Source: Solidesulfovibrio fructosivorans JJ] (GTDB lineage Bacteria > Desulfobacterota > Desulfovibrionia > Desulfovibrionales > Desulfovibrionaceae). From it: a DNA stretch of 64,000 bases. The position numbers and the translations under genes were made by a program. Positions 50,300 through 59,405 of this stretch are shown here, piece by piece. The notes under the pieces are model-generated. The model saw only the letters and a list, made by a program, of their open reading frames with translations, was not told the origin of the DNA and searched no databases. The first letter of the stretch is position 1. The number at the start of each line of letters is the position of its first letter. The DNA lies in the NCBI RefSeq assembly GCF_000179555.1, contig NZ_AECZ01000016.1:1-64000 (forward strand). Direction: 5' to 3'.

Positions 50300-51876
50300 G
50301 CCGCATCCCGGCGCTCGACCGCAATGGCTTGCGCGACCTCGCCGCCCGGCCCGGTCAAGGCCGCCAAACCGCCGGCCGCGCTCAGAAAGCCGCATTGTTC
50401 CTCGGCCAGCCGCAAGGCCACGTCGTAGGCCGCCAGATACAAAAAGGCGTACCGGGACACGAAAGAGGTCAGGTCGTAGTCCACGAGGCCGTGGATGGCC
50501 AACTCCGACACCACGGTCGTCAGCGCGGCAAAAAACATGACGCAGGTGAAGTCCCGGGAGGCGCGAAACCCGTCGGGAGGCCGCAGGAGCCAGGCTTCGT
50601 AGCGATCAAACACCGGCCGGCTGCGCAGAAAGAACACCACGGCCCAAAAGGCGAGCAGAAACAGGCCGAAGATGCCCATGTCGAAGAAAAACGCCAGATA
50701 GAGGTTGTGTATTTCAAAGACCTTGACGTGATAGGTGAAGCCGCCCGCGCCAAGCCCGGCGACAAGCGTGCCCGGCTTATCACCCATGTCGCGAAATCCC
50801 GATTTCCAGATTTTGAAGCGCGTGGACAGGCCGGTAGCGTCGCTGTCGCTGGTCGAGGCGGCCTTTTTTTTGCTGAAGAGCAGTTCGCCGGTATAGCCGA
50901 AGCCCACCATGAGCCGGTCGATGTACTCGGGCGTGGTCACGAGGATGCCGATCACCAGCACCCCGACAAAGAGCGTCGTTTTCTTGAGGAAAAGCCGCCG
51001 GGTCAGGGGATGGACCAGCAAAAAGAGCACCGCCGCGCCGAGAAAGCCGAGCAGCGCCCCACGGCTGGCCGGCAGCAGCATGGCGCAGAAGAAATACATC
51101 GCGGCCAAGGCCCACAGGATGCGCCGGCCAAGCGTCCGGGCCAGCACGGCATAGCCGGCGGCCAGGATGCTGGCCACGGTGAGCAGTCCCGCGCTCTGGT
51201 TCCAGGATTCGATGCCGCCGGCCCGGATCGTGTAGAAATGCAGCTCCAGGGCGAACTTCGTGGTGAAGTAATGGTGCAGGTCATAGCTGTAGGTCGTCGC
51301 GGCGATGACGCCGGCCGACGTCATCAGGGCGCTGGCCATGATCGTCTTGAAAAGGATGTCGGCCTTGCGCTCGGTATCCACGAGCAGGACCACGCTGTAG
51401 TACAGGGCGATATTGAGGCTAAGCCGGAACACGTTGGCCACGCCCCAATAGAAATGCGGCGCCCACAGCACGGTGAGGACCTCGGCGCAGAAAATGAGCA
51501 GGATGATCGGCAGAAACGATGTTCGCACCCGCAGCCGCTGCTTGTGCCGGGCCGCCTGGGCCAGTATCCCGAGGCAGGTGCAGAAAAGCGGTATGTAGTA
51601 GGGATAAAAGTGGATCTGTAAGGTGTTGACCACCAGGTAATAGGCGTTGGCGGTGGAGATGATGAGGGTAAAAACCGTCGCCATCAGCCCGTACAGGGGG
51701 CTGAGCAGGGATACGACGCCAAGCGCCAGCACGGCCAGCCCGGAAAGGCTGGCCCACCAAGGGACCTGGTAAAGCCCGGCCGCGACAAGCAGTCCCACTG
51801 CCGCGGCGGCCAGAATGAGGCACGTCCGTTTGATCAAAGTATGCCGCCGCGTTCCAATGGAGTCATCGTCGTGCAA
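50296..51876 (-). CDS. O-antigen ligase/polymerase (Wzy_C family) membrane protein
   Basis: About 526 residues with roughly 11-12 membrane segments and a large periplasmic loop between about 300 and 375 containing STRFKIWKSGF and GAGGFTYHVKVFEIHNLYL, the pattern (R...H-N) of the Wzy_C/WaaL family. Conserved LLPASRGALLGFLG. It would polymerise or ligate exopolysaccharide at the periplasmic face. The start is uncertain: a TTG at 51876 or another TTG at 51837. Neighbouring Wzz-like and glycoside-hydrolase-like genes support a polysaccharide role. Confidence 0.85.
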   Translation of the reverse strand: MHDDDSIGTRRHTLIKRTCLILAAAAVGLLVAAGLYQVPWWASLSGLAVLALGVVSLLSPLYGLMATVFTLIISTANAYYLVVNTLQIHFYPYYIPLFCTCLGILAQAARHKQRLRVRTSFLPIILLIFCAEVLTVLWAPHFYWGVANVFRLSLNIALYYSVVLLVDTERKADILFKTIMASALMTSAGVIAATTYSYDLHHYFTTKFALELHFYTIRAGGIESWNQSAGLLTVASILAAGYAVLARTLGRRILWALAAMYFFCAMLLPASRGALLGFLGAAVLFLLVHPLTRRLFLKKTTLFVGVLVIGILVTTPEYIDRLMVGFGYTGELLFSKKKAASTSDSDATGLSTRFKIWKSGFRDMGDKPGTLVAGLGAGGFTYHVKVFEIHNLYLAFFFDMGIFGLFLLAFWAVVFFLRSRPVFDRYEAWLLRPPDGFRASRDFTCVMFFAALTTVVSELAIHGLVDYDLTSFVSRYAFLYLAAYDVALRLAEEQCGFLSAAGGLAALTGPGGEVAQAIAVERRDAA

Positions 51877-51883
51877 AGGGGAG

Positions 51884-51926
51884 GCGAGAGAGAAAATCTT
51901 TTGAAAAAGAATTCTCCCCTCTCACG
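51884..51926. repeat. dispersed GCGAGAGGGG hairpin element, degenerate copy C
   Basis: GCGAGAG...TTTTGAAAAAG...CTCTCACGC retains the outer arm and oligo-T/oligo-A centre of the copies at 29308 and 40041, with several mismatches. Located between two minus-strand genes. Confidence 0.5.
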
Positions 51927-51969
51927 CCCTCCCCTTCCTCAAATTCTCGCATGTACGGACATGCCGTCG

Positions 51970-54288
51970 CTAGGGAGCCGCCGTACCCGTCGCGTTGCTC
52001 CCGCAGTCCTTTGGGCACACGCCCTTGGAGCGCTCGAAGTCGTCGCAAACCCCATCGCCGCATTTGCCGGCCGGAGCGCCGGACACGCCCGTGCCACTCC
52101 CGGACGGGACCATGGGAGACGCCGGCGCATACGCGCTTCCCCCGGACGACTGGCCCGAACTCCCGCAGTCCTTTGGGCACACGCCCTTGGAGCGCTCGAA
52201 GTCGTCGCAAACCCCGTCGCCGCATTTGCCGGACATGCCCGCCCCGCCGCCGGATGAGGTCATAGGAGCCCTCGGCGCATACGCGCTTCCCCCGGACGAC
52301 TGGCCCGAGCCCCCGCAGTCCTTTGGGCACACGCCCTTGGAGCGTTCGAAGTCGTCGCAAACCCCGTCGCCGCATTTGCCGGACGGAGCGCCGGACACGC
52401 CCGTGCCACTCCCGGACGGGACCATGGGAGACGCCGGCGCATACGCGCTTCCCCCGGACGACTGGCCCGAACTCCCGCAGTCCTTTGGGCACACGCCCTT
52501 GGAGCGTTCGAAGTCGTCGCAAACCCCGTCGCCGCACTTGCCGGCCGGAGCGCCGGACATGCCCGCCCCGCCGCCGGATGGAGGAAGCAAGGGAGCCGCC
52601 GGCAGGCCTGGCGAGGACCGTCCCCGGCAGGCGGCCAGCTCCTCGGGGCTCACCGTGCCGTCGTGGTTGGCGTCGCATTCGCCGCCGGTGTGGCAATAAT
52701 TGAAGTAGGCCAGGTCGATCAGGCCGCAGCCTTCGGGCGGGGCCTGTCCAACGTCGCAGCGGTTTTGCCGGCGCAGTTCGCGGATCGGGCCGCAAGGTCC
52801 CGCCCCGGGCACGGGTTTGTAGGCCGCGATGGCCCGCTCGGCCGCCTTGGCCTCGTTCGAAAACCAGGTGGGCAGCCAGTGGTCGGTCGTCCCCGGATCG
52901 AGCAGGTCCACGGCGTAGCCCATGATGCCGCCCAGGCTTTTGACACTATAACCCAGGGCGGTGATGTAGTTGATCTGCTCCGGGGTCTCCCAGCGGCCGT
53001 TTGCCGGCGTGCGCAGGGGACTGTTTTCCGCCGCCACCAGGGCCAGCTTGCCCTGCCGGACGATGCTCTCCACGGAGTGGAGGATGGTGTAGAACTGGTT
53101 GAGCTCGTGAAAGAGCGGCCGGCCGAAGAGCGGATGCGGGTTGAAGAAAATGCCGTCGATGTCCGGCTGTTGCCGGGCGCTGGCCCGGGCCCGGGCATTG
53201 AAAAGGAGCACATGGCGCGGATCGAGCTTTTTAATCAGCCCGGCGTAATAGGCCGTGTCCGATTCCCTCGCCTGGACGCGGAAGGCGTAGAAATCCATGC
53301 CCTTGGCCGTCAGCACCGTGGCCGGGTCGATGCCGCGGTCGATGGCCGGGTCCGGAAAGGGCTCCCGGGAAAAGGCGGCCGGGTCGCGCACAAACTCTTG
53401 CGGAGGCGGCGTGCGGAACCTGGCCAGGGACACGCCGGGATCGTTCCAGGCCCGGCGCAGGGCCGCTTCGGAGCCGTATTTGCGCTTCAGCCAGTCCCGG
53501 AAACGAATGGTAAAATCCGGCGAATAATCGGTGAACATCATGGGCTTGCGGCCAAGGCCACGGCCGCCGCCGGGCGCGTCCACCACGATGTAGTTGGGAC
53601 CGTAGGCGTCCTCGCCTGTCGGCCCCAGGCCGAAGGCCCAGCCGATGAGGGCCGGATGCGTCCTGTAGCGCGCGACCAGGGCCGAGAGAAACGGGGTGTA
53701 ATCTCGGCGCACGGCCAGGCTGCCCATGCTCGGGTTGCCGAAGGCCGTGCCATAGGCGTCGGTCTCGCACAGGGCGCAACGGGAATGTTTCTGGTAGCCC
53801 GCGTTGTCGGGAAAGCCCTGTTCGGCCAGCCACCACCTGGGCAGGAAGTGGTTGACGGAGGTCTTGACCACCACCTCGACACCGCGCGAGCGGGCATAGT
53901 CCATGAACGCGTCAAAGGGAGCGAAATCGTAGGTTTTGGCGGGCTTGGCCGGCCGCCTGGCCGCGCCGTCCACATCGCCCCACCAGATGCTCGCCATGAC
54001 CACCCGCACCCCTTGGGCAACGGCCCTATCGACCACGCGCCGCATGGCCGCGACCCAGCGGGGGTCCCGGTAATCCGGCTGGTTGGGTATCGGACGCCCC
54101 TTGGACGGATAATAGTAGACCTCGTAGAAACCGGACGCGGGAGCCTCCCGGCCGTCCACGACAAGCCGGGGCAGGCCGCTTACGACACGCACGACGCTCT
54201 CCGCCGCGAAACCCGCGCCGGGCGCGGCCGGAATCAGGCAGAACAACGCCGCCACGGCCAAAAGGAAATGAAAAGATCTCGTGCGCAT
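51970..54288 (-). CDS. secreted glycoside-hydrolase-like protein with EF-hand and Cys-rich repeats
   Basis: A 772-residue exported protein. Signal peptide at 1-29 (FLLAVAALFCLIPAAPGAG). Residues about 35-500 resemble a beta-galactosidase-type TIM barrel (YDFAPFDAFMDYARSRGVEV, LPRWWLAEQG, and GLGPTGEDAYG with a candidate catalytic Glu). Around 537-550 there is an EF-hand/dockerin-like loop, CDANHDGTVSPEEL. The tail, about 583-763, has four copies of a Cys-rich unit, CGDGVCDDFERSKGVCPKDC, joined by Ser/Gly/Pro linkers. The ATG at 54288 is chosen because it begins the signal peptide. Probably acts on surface polysaccharide. Confidence 0.8.
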   Translation of the reverse strand: MRTRSFHFLLAVAALFCLIPAAPGAGFAAESVVRVVSGLPRLVVDGREAPASGFYEVYYYPSKGRPIPNQPDYRDPRWVAAMRRVVDRAVAQGVRVVMASIWWGDVDGAARRPAKPAKTYDFAPFDAFMDYARSRGVEVVVKTSVNHFLPRWWLAEQGFPDNAGYQKHSRCALCETDAYGTAFGNPSMGSLAVRRDYTPFLSALVARYRTHPALIGWAFGLGPTGEDAYGPNYIVVDAPGGGRGLGRKPMMFTDYSPDFTIRFRDWLKRKYGSEAALRRAWNDPGVSLARFRTPPPQEFVRDPAAFSREPFPDPAIDRGIDPATVLTAKGMDFYAFRVQARESDTAYYAGLIKKLDPRHVLLFNARARASARQQPDIDGIFFNPHPLFGRPLFHELNQFYTILHSVESIVRQGKLALVAAENSPLRTPANGRWETPEQINYITALGYSVKSLGGIMGYAVDLLDPGTTDHWLPTWFSNEAKAAERAIAAYKPVPGAGPCGPIRELRRQNRCDVGQAPPEGCGLIDLAYFNYCHTGGECDANHDGTVSPEELAACRGRSSPGLPAAPLLPPSGGGAGMSGAPAGKCGDGVCDDFERSKGVCPKDCGSSGQSSGGSAYAPASPMVPSGSGTGVSGAPSGKCGDGVCDDFERSKGVCPKDCGGSGQSSGGSAYAPRAPMTSSGGGAGMSGKCGDGVCDDFERSKGVCPKDCGSSGQSSGGSAYAPASPMVPSGSGTGVSGAPAGKCGDGVCDDFERSKGVCPKDCGSNATGTAAP
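52001..52540 (-). repeat. four tandem 150-162 bp repeats encoding Cys-rich units
   Basis: Copies of the 66-base core start at 52001, 52163, 52313 and 52475, spaced 162, 150 and 162 bp. The cores are nearly identical at DNA level, including the linkers of copies 1/2 and 3/4, which implies recent duplication or ongoing recombination. They encode the C-terminal Cys-rich units of the gene above. Confidence 0.9.
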
Positions 54289-54385
54289 CACGCTTCTCCG
54301 GACCGGTTCCGGGGACGCTCCCCCGGCAGGCGTCATGTCCTCGAACGCCATCCCTGTGTCTGCGAGGACAACACGTTCGTCTTTT

Positions 54386-55840
54386 TCAGCCCACGGCGAC
54401 AGCGAGCGGCTGGCCGAGAAGGCTTGTCATCGAGGAGGCAAGCGTGGCGGAAACGCCGCTTGGAACAAGTTCCGCTCCCGCTGTCAGGTCCTTGCCCAGA
54501 AAGCCGGTAAAATCGTAGCCGTACCACACGGCCCGAAACACGTTGTTGGCGCTGCCCTGCTCGTCGCCGGGGATCGCCTGCCCCTGTCCGAGCACGCCCC
54601 TGTCGGTGTCGGGGTTGACGTATTTCCAGACCACGTTGCCGCCCCAATCCACTTCCTCGAACGTGCCCGAAGCGCCGAGGGTGATGAGCGTATTGCCGCT
54701 CGGCAGGCGCTGGGCCCCGGAAACGTAGGCGGAATAGAACTCCGGGGCGTCGTATTGGGGATAGGTCCAGACGAGTTCCGGATCGGCAAAGGAGCCGTCC
54801 GCATCCTTCAGGTAATTCCCCTCCTCGTCCACGGGCAGGCGCAGTTCGAACACGTGGGAGTACTCGCCGTCAGGGCTTTGCCAGCCGTTGTCGAACACCA
54901 GGGTGTTTCCGGCTCCGGGCAGGCCCTCGGCGATCCATTGGGCGTCGTGCTGGCCGTGAAAAAGCTGGTCCGAGGCGTCGCCGGCGTCCGAGGCCTGGGG
55001 ATTGCCGAAGCGGTAGAGCAGGTCGCCGCCGTGGCCGGAATTCCCGCCGGTATGCCCGGCGGCTTCGGCCGTGGTGGTGCTGTGGTCGATGACCCAGACC
55101 TCGTTTAACGTGTGCACGCTGATGAGTATCTGGTCGGTTCGCGCATCGTAGTCCACGGCGTTGACGTGGGTCCAGTCCGGGTCGGCTTCGCCGGTGCCCT
55201 TGACCGGCGTTCCGGTGTAATTGATGTCGATGCGCTCCGGATGGTCCGCGACCACGCCGTAGTTGGGCAGGCCGGGATTGACGTCCTGAATGAGGTGGTC
55301 CCAGGCGTGCCATTCCCACACCGTCACGCCGGAGGTCGGACCCGTTTTTTGAATCTCCACGATACTGTCGACGAGCAGCCCGTTCGACGAGAGCGTGGCG
55401 GGGTCGCGGCCGGCGGCCATGGCCTCGGCGCTCGATTTGTATCCCCAGAAGATGATGAGGAGGTTGCCGCTTGGCATCACGCAGACGTCGTGGTGCTGGC
55501 TGTAGTCGTCGCCGATGTATTCGTAGCTCCAGACGAGATTGCCTTCCCAATCGTACTCTTCGATCACGCCGCCGGAGGAGGCGTGGAGCGAGACGCTGTA
55601 TTGGTTGAGATAGGCCACACCGGTGCGCAGCAGATCGCCGTTGGCCAGAAGATAGGCCGGCCCGGCCGAGGCGTAGTCGCTGGTCCAGGAATTGACGACA
55701 CGCCCGTCCCCGTCGATCAGATACGTCCCGTACCCGAGCATGGTGGCAAAAAGCGTCAGCCCGGCGTCGGCGAGGACGCTGCCCGTGAACAACCCGACAG
55801 TCTGGGCATCCGCTTTGGCGCTGGCTATCGTGTCAGGCAT
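54386..55840 (-). CDS. arylsulfotransferase-like (ASST) beta-propeller protein
   Basis: A protein of about 484 residues built of repeated strand segments (TYLIDGDGRVVNSW, YLLANGDLLRTG, EYDWEGNLVWSY, QRLPSGNTLITLGASG), characteristic of the arylsulfotransferase propeller family. Conserved HHDVCVMPSGNLL and HGQHDAQWI supply candidate active-site histidines. No N-terminal signal peptide is evident, although family members are often periplasmic. Start uncertain: the ATG at 55840 lacks a good ribosome-binding site. It could sulfate phenolic or polysaccharide substrates, but this is inferred only. Confidence 0.8.
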   Translation of the reverse strand: MPDTIASAKADAQTVGLFTGSVLADAGLTLFATMLGYGTYLIDGDGRVVNSWTSDYASAGPAYLLANGDLLRTGVAYLNQYSVSLHASSGGVIEEYDWEGNLVWSYEYIGDDYSQHHDVCVMPSGNLLIIFWGYKSSAEAMAAGRDPATLSSNGLLVDSIVEIQKTGPTSGVTVWEWHAWDHLIQDVNPGLPNYGVVADHPERIDINYTGTPVKGTGEADPDWTHVNAVDYDARTDQILISVHTLNEVWVIDHSTTTAEAAGHTGGNSGHGGDLLYRFGNPQASDAGDASDQLFHGQHDAQWIAEGLPGAGNTLVFDNGWQSPDGEYSHVFELRLPVDEEGNYLKDADGSFADPELVWTYPQYDAPEFYSAYVSGAQRLPSGNTLITLGASGTFEEVDWGGNVVWKYVNPDTDRGVLGQGQAIPGDEQGSANNVFRAVWYGYDFTGFLGKDLTAGAELVPSGVSATLASSMTSLLGQPLAVAVG

Positions 55841-56036
55841 ACCCGTTTTTAAAGCCAAAGCGAGATCGTGTCACGGGAAAACTGCCCTGGCCGGGCCGCC
55901 TCGCCGGCGCGGCCGCCTTCTCCCGCGTCGCCTTGCGCAAAGCCTCCAAAGTCTCTAATGATGCGCCATGCCCATCGGCCTGATACGGACATGCCAGCCC
56001 GGCATCGCCCAACGCGGCGTCCCGGCGGGCTGACCC

Positions 56037-58235
56037 ATGGAACTGCGTCATTTCCTGCGCCTGCTCTGGCGACGTCGGCGGCTGCTGTTTTGGGTCTTCG
56101 CGCCCATTTTCTTCTCCCTGGCCGTCCTCGCCCTGATCGCCGAACCCCAATACGTCGCCACGGCCAAGGTCTTCCTCGGCCATTCCCCCAACAAGGCCAG
56201 CCTGCTTGCCCAGTTGACCCTGGACGCCACGACGCAAAACGCCGCCACCCTCACCGAGGCCGAGCGCGACAGCTACGAGGCCCTGGCCAACACCGCGCTG
56301 GTGCTGCGGCCGCTGGTCGACGAAGAGCACCTGACCCGCAAACGCAAGTCCCTGCAAATTCTCGAGCTCGTGCCCTTCGTGCGCGGAATCATCGACAACT
56401 CCTGGCCCAGGTTCGGCCGGCGCGACCTGACCTATGAGGAATTAAGCAACAGGTCTCTCGTCCACACGGTCTTTCCCCGACCCTACATCAAGGCGGCCAT
56501 GGCGGAGGACGCCGACCTCCTGGAATTTACCGCCTTGGCCGAGTCCATGGACAAGGCCATCACCCTGGCCAACGCCGCCGCCCGGTCGTTTATGGCCCGC
56601 GAAACCGCCATGCGCCGAGAGGAATGCCGCGCCATGGCCCAGGCGGCGGCAAACGCCCTGCCCCGGGCCCGGGCCGACTACGAAAAACGGCTGGCCATTG
56701 AAAGCGCCGTACGCCGGCGGGAAAAAGCCGTGGACCTGTCCCAGGAAGCCGAAGAGATCGTGACGCGCTACTTCCTTCTGGCCGGCGACCGCGACGCCAA
56801 CCGCCTCGCCCTGCTCAAGGCCCGGGCCATGGCGGACAACGTCGCGGCCCAGCTGTCGCGCCGGCCGGAGATGCACAAGGCCACGGCGACCAAACAGCTC
56901 TCGAACGATATCACCGCCCTCAAGATGACCCTGCGCGACCTGTACCTGGACCTGGCCGGAGCCAAAACACGGCTGACCGCCGCCCATCCGGCGGTCAAGG
57001 AGATCGAGGCCAAGATCGCTTTGGCCAAGGGCCTGCTCAAAAACGAAGAGCTCAAGGTCTTCGGCTCCGAAACCGCGTCCATGGACCAGACGTTCCGCTT
57101 CCTGCACGAGCGCCTGGCCGCATACACGGCCGACCGCGCCGGCTACAAGGCCCAGGACGCGGCCTATGCCACGCTCCTGGCCGAGCTGGACAAGACCGTC
57201 CAGGCCTATCCCGGCCGCACGGCCGCCGTGGCCCTGGCCAGCGCCCAGGCCGAGGCGGCCCAGACCTTTCTCTTGAGCCTCAACCAGTTGCACACGGCGG
57301 CCGATCTCGGCCAGCACCTGAACCTGTCCCTGGCCCGCATGGCCCAACCGGCCTCCATGCCGGACAAGATCGACGAATACCGGAGCCCCAGGCTTTCGTT
57401 CATGCTGGCCCTCGGCGTCGCCCTGGGCGTGTTTCTGGCCCTGGCCGCAGCCCTTGTGGCCGAGTATGTCGATGCCGCCGCGACGCGCCCCGGGGCCCTG
57501 GCCACTGCCGGAAGCGCCCGTCTTCCCACCATCCCCCTGGGCGAAGCGGAAGCGCGGACCCAAAGCCTGCGCCGCCTGCGCGAAGCCCTGTTTCCCGAAA
57601 GCGGGACCGATCCGCACCGCCTCCTGGTGACCGCGCCTGGCCGGGAGGCTGCCGAGGCATCCCGGGAGCTGGCCCTGGGCCTGGCCACGGCCCTGGCCCG
57701 AAGCGGCCGGCGAACCGTGCTGGCCGACACCGCCCTCGGTAACGACGCGTTGGCGGCATTGGCCGGCATCGCCCCGACGCCCGGCCTGGCCGATGTCCTG
57801 GCCGGTGAAACCTCCCTTGAAGCGGCCATCGCGCCCCGAGGCCAAAAGGAGCTGTTCCTGCTGCCCCCCGGGACGCCGCCGGCCTCCCCGGAAGACGCCG
57901 ACCGCCTTCTCGACGGTCCGCGACTGGACGCGGCCCTTACCCGGCTGAGCAAAGCCTATGACGTCGTGATCCTTTGCGCCGCGCCCGTGGCCGACTCCGG
58001 CGACGCCTTGCGGCTGGCCCGGTCGGCCGACGCCGTGCTCCTGGCCGTCACTCCGGGACGGACGCCGCGCCCCGTCCTGGCCGAGGGAGCCGCCCGCCTG
58101 CAAACCGCCTCGGGCGGGGCGACCCGGGTCGTGTATTGCGACGCGCCCGAAACCGCATCCTCCCACCTTCGAAAATGTAAGGCGCTTTACGACCGCATTG
58201 CCCGGAAAACCGGCGCACGCGGGGAAATTCTGTAA
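56037..58235 (+). CDS. Wzz/GumC chain-length regulator fused to a degenerate BY-kinase-like domain
   Basis: A 732-residue inner-membrane protein. Wzz domain with TM1 near 14-36 (LLFWVFAPIFFSLAVLALIA), a periplasmic coiled coil (about 170-400) and TM2 near 450-475. The C-terminal 500-715 has the order of a tyrosine autokinase/ParA-like ATPase, but the Walker A position reads VTAPGREAAEASREL without the lysine, the second motif reads TVLADTALG, and Walker B reads VVILCAAPV. There is no Tyr-rich tail. It probably controls polysaccharide chain length without kinase activity. Confidence 0.85.
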   Translation: MELRHFLRLLWRRRRLLFWVFAPIFFSLAVLALIAEPQYVATAKVFLGHSPNKASLLAQLTLDATTQNAATLTEAERDSYEALANTALVLRPLVDEEHLTRKRKSLQILELVPFVRGIIDNSWPRFGRRDLTYEELSNRSLVHTVFPRPYIKAAMAEDADLLEFTALAESMDKAITLANAAARSFMARETAMRREECRAMAQAAANALPRARADYEKRLAIESAVRRREKAVDLSQEAEEIVTRYFLLAGDRDANRLALLKARAMADNVAAQLSRRPEMHKATATKQLSNDITALKMTLRDLYLDLAGAKTRLTAAHPAVKEIEAKIALAKGLLKNEELKVFGSETASMDQTFRFLHERLAAYTADRAGYKAQDAAYATLLAELDKTVQAYPGRTAAVALASAQAEAAQTFLLSLNQLHTAADLGQHLNLSLARMAQPASMPDKIDEYRSPRLSFMLALGVALGVFLALAAALVAEYVDAAATRPGALATAGSARLPTIPLGEAEARTQSLRRLREALFPESGTDPHRLLVTAPGREAAEASRELALGLATALARSGRRTVLADTALGNDALAALAGIAPTPGLADVLAGETSLEAAIAPRGQKELFLLPPGTPPASPEDADRLLDGPRLDAALTRLSKAYDVVILCAAPVADSGDALRLARSADAVLLAVTPGRTPRPVLAEGAARLQTASGGATRVVYCDAPETASSHLRKCKALYDRIARKTGARGEIL

Positions 58236-58462
58236 AAGCCCCCTCCCCTTCCAGTCTCCACTGTTTTGTCGTTTCCCGCTGCACGGACACTGGCGCGACG
58301 GCGCGGGTCATGCCGCGCTTTATATCGCATAACCGGTTGCAAAGGGACGCCAACAGGAGGATAGTGCCCCAGGGTGCGGGGAATTGCCCCGAAAGAAAGA
58401 GACGGACGCCGCAGCGGGTTCGTGCGGAACTCTCGGTGCGACGCCATGCCGTGGAGGATGCC

Positions 58463-59215
58463 ATGAGTACGTTTGTAATCCATCCCATCGTGTTGGGCAC
58501 CAAGGAATTCGACAAGGGCATGATGACCTACCAGTTCGACTATGGGCAGCCCTATACGATTCCCATCTACGGATGGTATCTGGAGGGCGGGGACAAGCGC
58601 ATTCTGGTGGACACCGGGGAAATGCGCCCCGTCATTTCCGAGCACCGGGAAGCGGCCATCGGCGGCCCCATCCGTTCCTTTGCCGACGGGCTGGCCCGCT
58701 TCGGCCTCGCCCCCTCCGACATCGACGTGGTGGTGCATACCCACCTGCACAACGACCACTGCGAAAACGACGGGCTGTGCGAAAACGCGGTGTTTTACGT
58801 CCACGAAAAGGAGCTGGCCCACGCCAGGGAGCCGCACCCGCTGGATTACCGCTACAACGACGAATACATCGAGGACGTGCTGGAAGGCGGGCAGATGTTG
58901 TCCCTGTCCTCGGACACCGAAATCGTTCCCGGCCTGCGCATGGTCCACACCCCGGCCCATACCGAAGGGGGCATGTCCGTCTTCGTGGATACGCCGGCCG
59001 GCTCGGCCGTCATCACGGGCTTTTGCGTCATACGGGAAAACCTCTTCCCGCCCAAATCCGTCACGGCCCGCGAGATGACGGTTATCCCGCCGGGCACCTG
59101 CGTCAATACCTACGCCGCCTATGACATCCTGCGAAGGATCCGCGACGCGGCGGACATCGTGATTCCCCTGCACGAACCGTCCTTCGCTTCGGGCGAACCC
59201 ATCGGCGTCGCATGA
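58463..59215 (+). CDS. metallo-beta-lactamase-fold hydrolase (AHL-lactonase-like)
   Basis: A 250-residue cytoplasmic protein. The metal motif HTHLHNDHCEND (residues about 92-103) is the HxHxDH signature; further ligands are in HTPAHTEGGMS and the C-terminal PLHEPSF. The N-terminal region with YGWYLEGGDKRILVDTG resembles N-acyl-homoserine-lactone lactonases and related hydrolases. The ATG at 58463 has GGAGG 5 bases upstream. Substrate not determined; quorum-signal degradation is only one possibility. Confidence 0.85.
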   Translation: MSTFVIHPIVLGTKEFDKGMMTYQFDYGQPYTIPIYGWYLEGGDKRILVDTGEMRPVISEHREAAIGGPIRSFADGLARFGLAPSDIDVVVHTHLHNDHCENDGLCENAVFYVHEKELAHAREPHPLDYRYNDEYIEDVLEGGQMLSLSSDTEIVPGLRMVHTPAHTEGGMSVFVDTPAGSAVITGFCVIRENLFPPKSVTAREMTVIPPGTCVNTYAAYDILRRIRDAADIVIPLHEPSFASGEPIGVA

Positions 59216-59405
59216 CAAGCGGACTTCCGACCTGGAGAGTCGGATACCGCGCCACTTTGTTCCTATTGTAACGAAATTTCGGGCGCGTTATGTTCCCCGC
59301 GATACGGGCTCAGGATCAGGGTGGATACGCCCCAGGCGCGGTCCTCTCCGTATCGGGGGACACACAAAGCCAGCCCAAAGCTTCGACCCGTCGAGGGACA
59401 CCACT

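Noticed and set aside
52663-54510. Plus-strand open frame opposite the glycoside-hydrolase-like gene
   Set aside because: Shadow frame without a ribosome-binding site; the minus-strand protein has a signal peptide and domain motifs.
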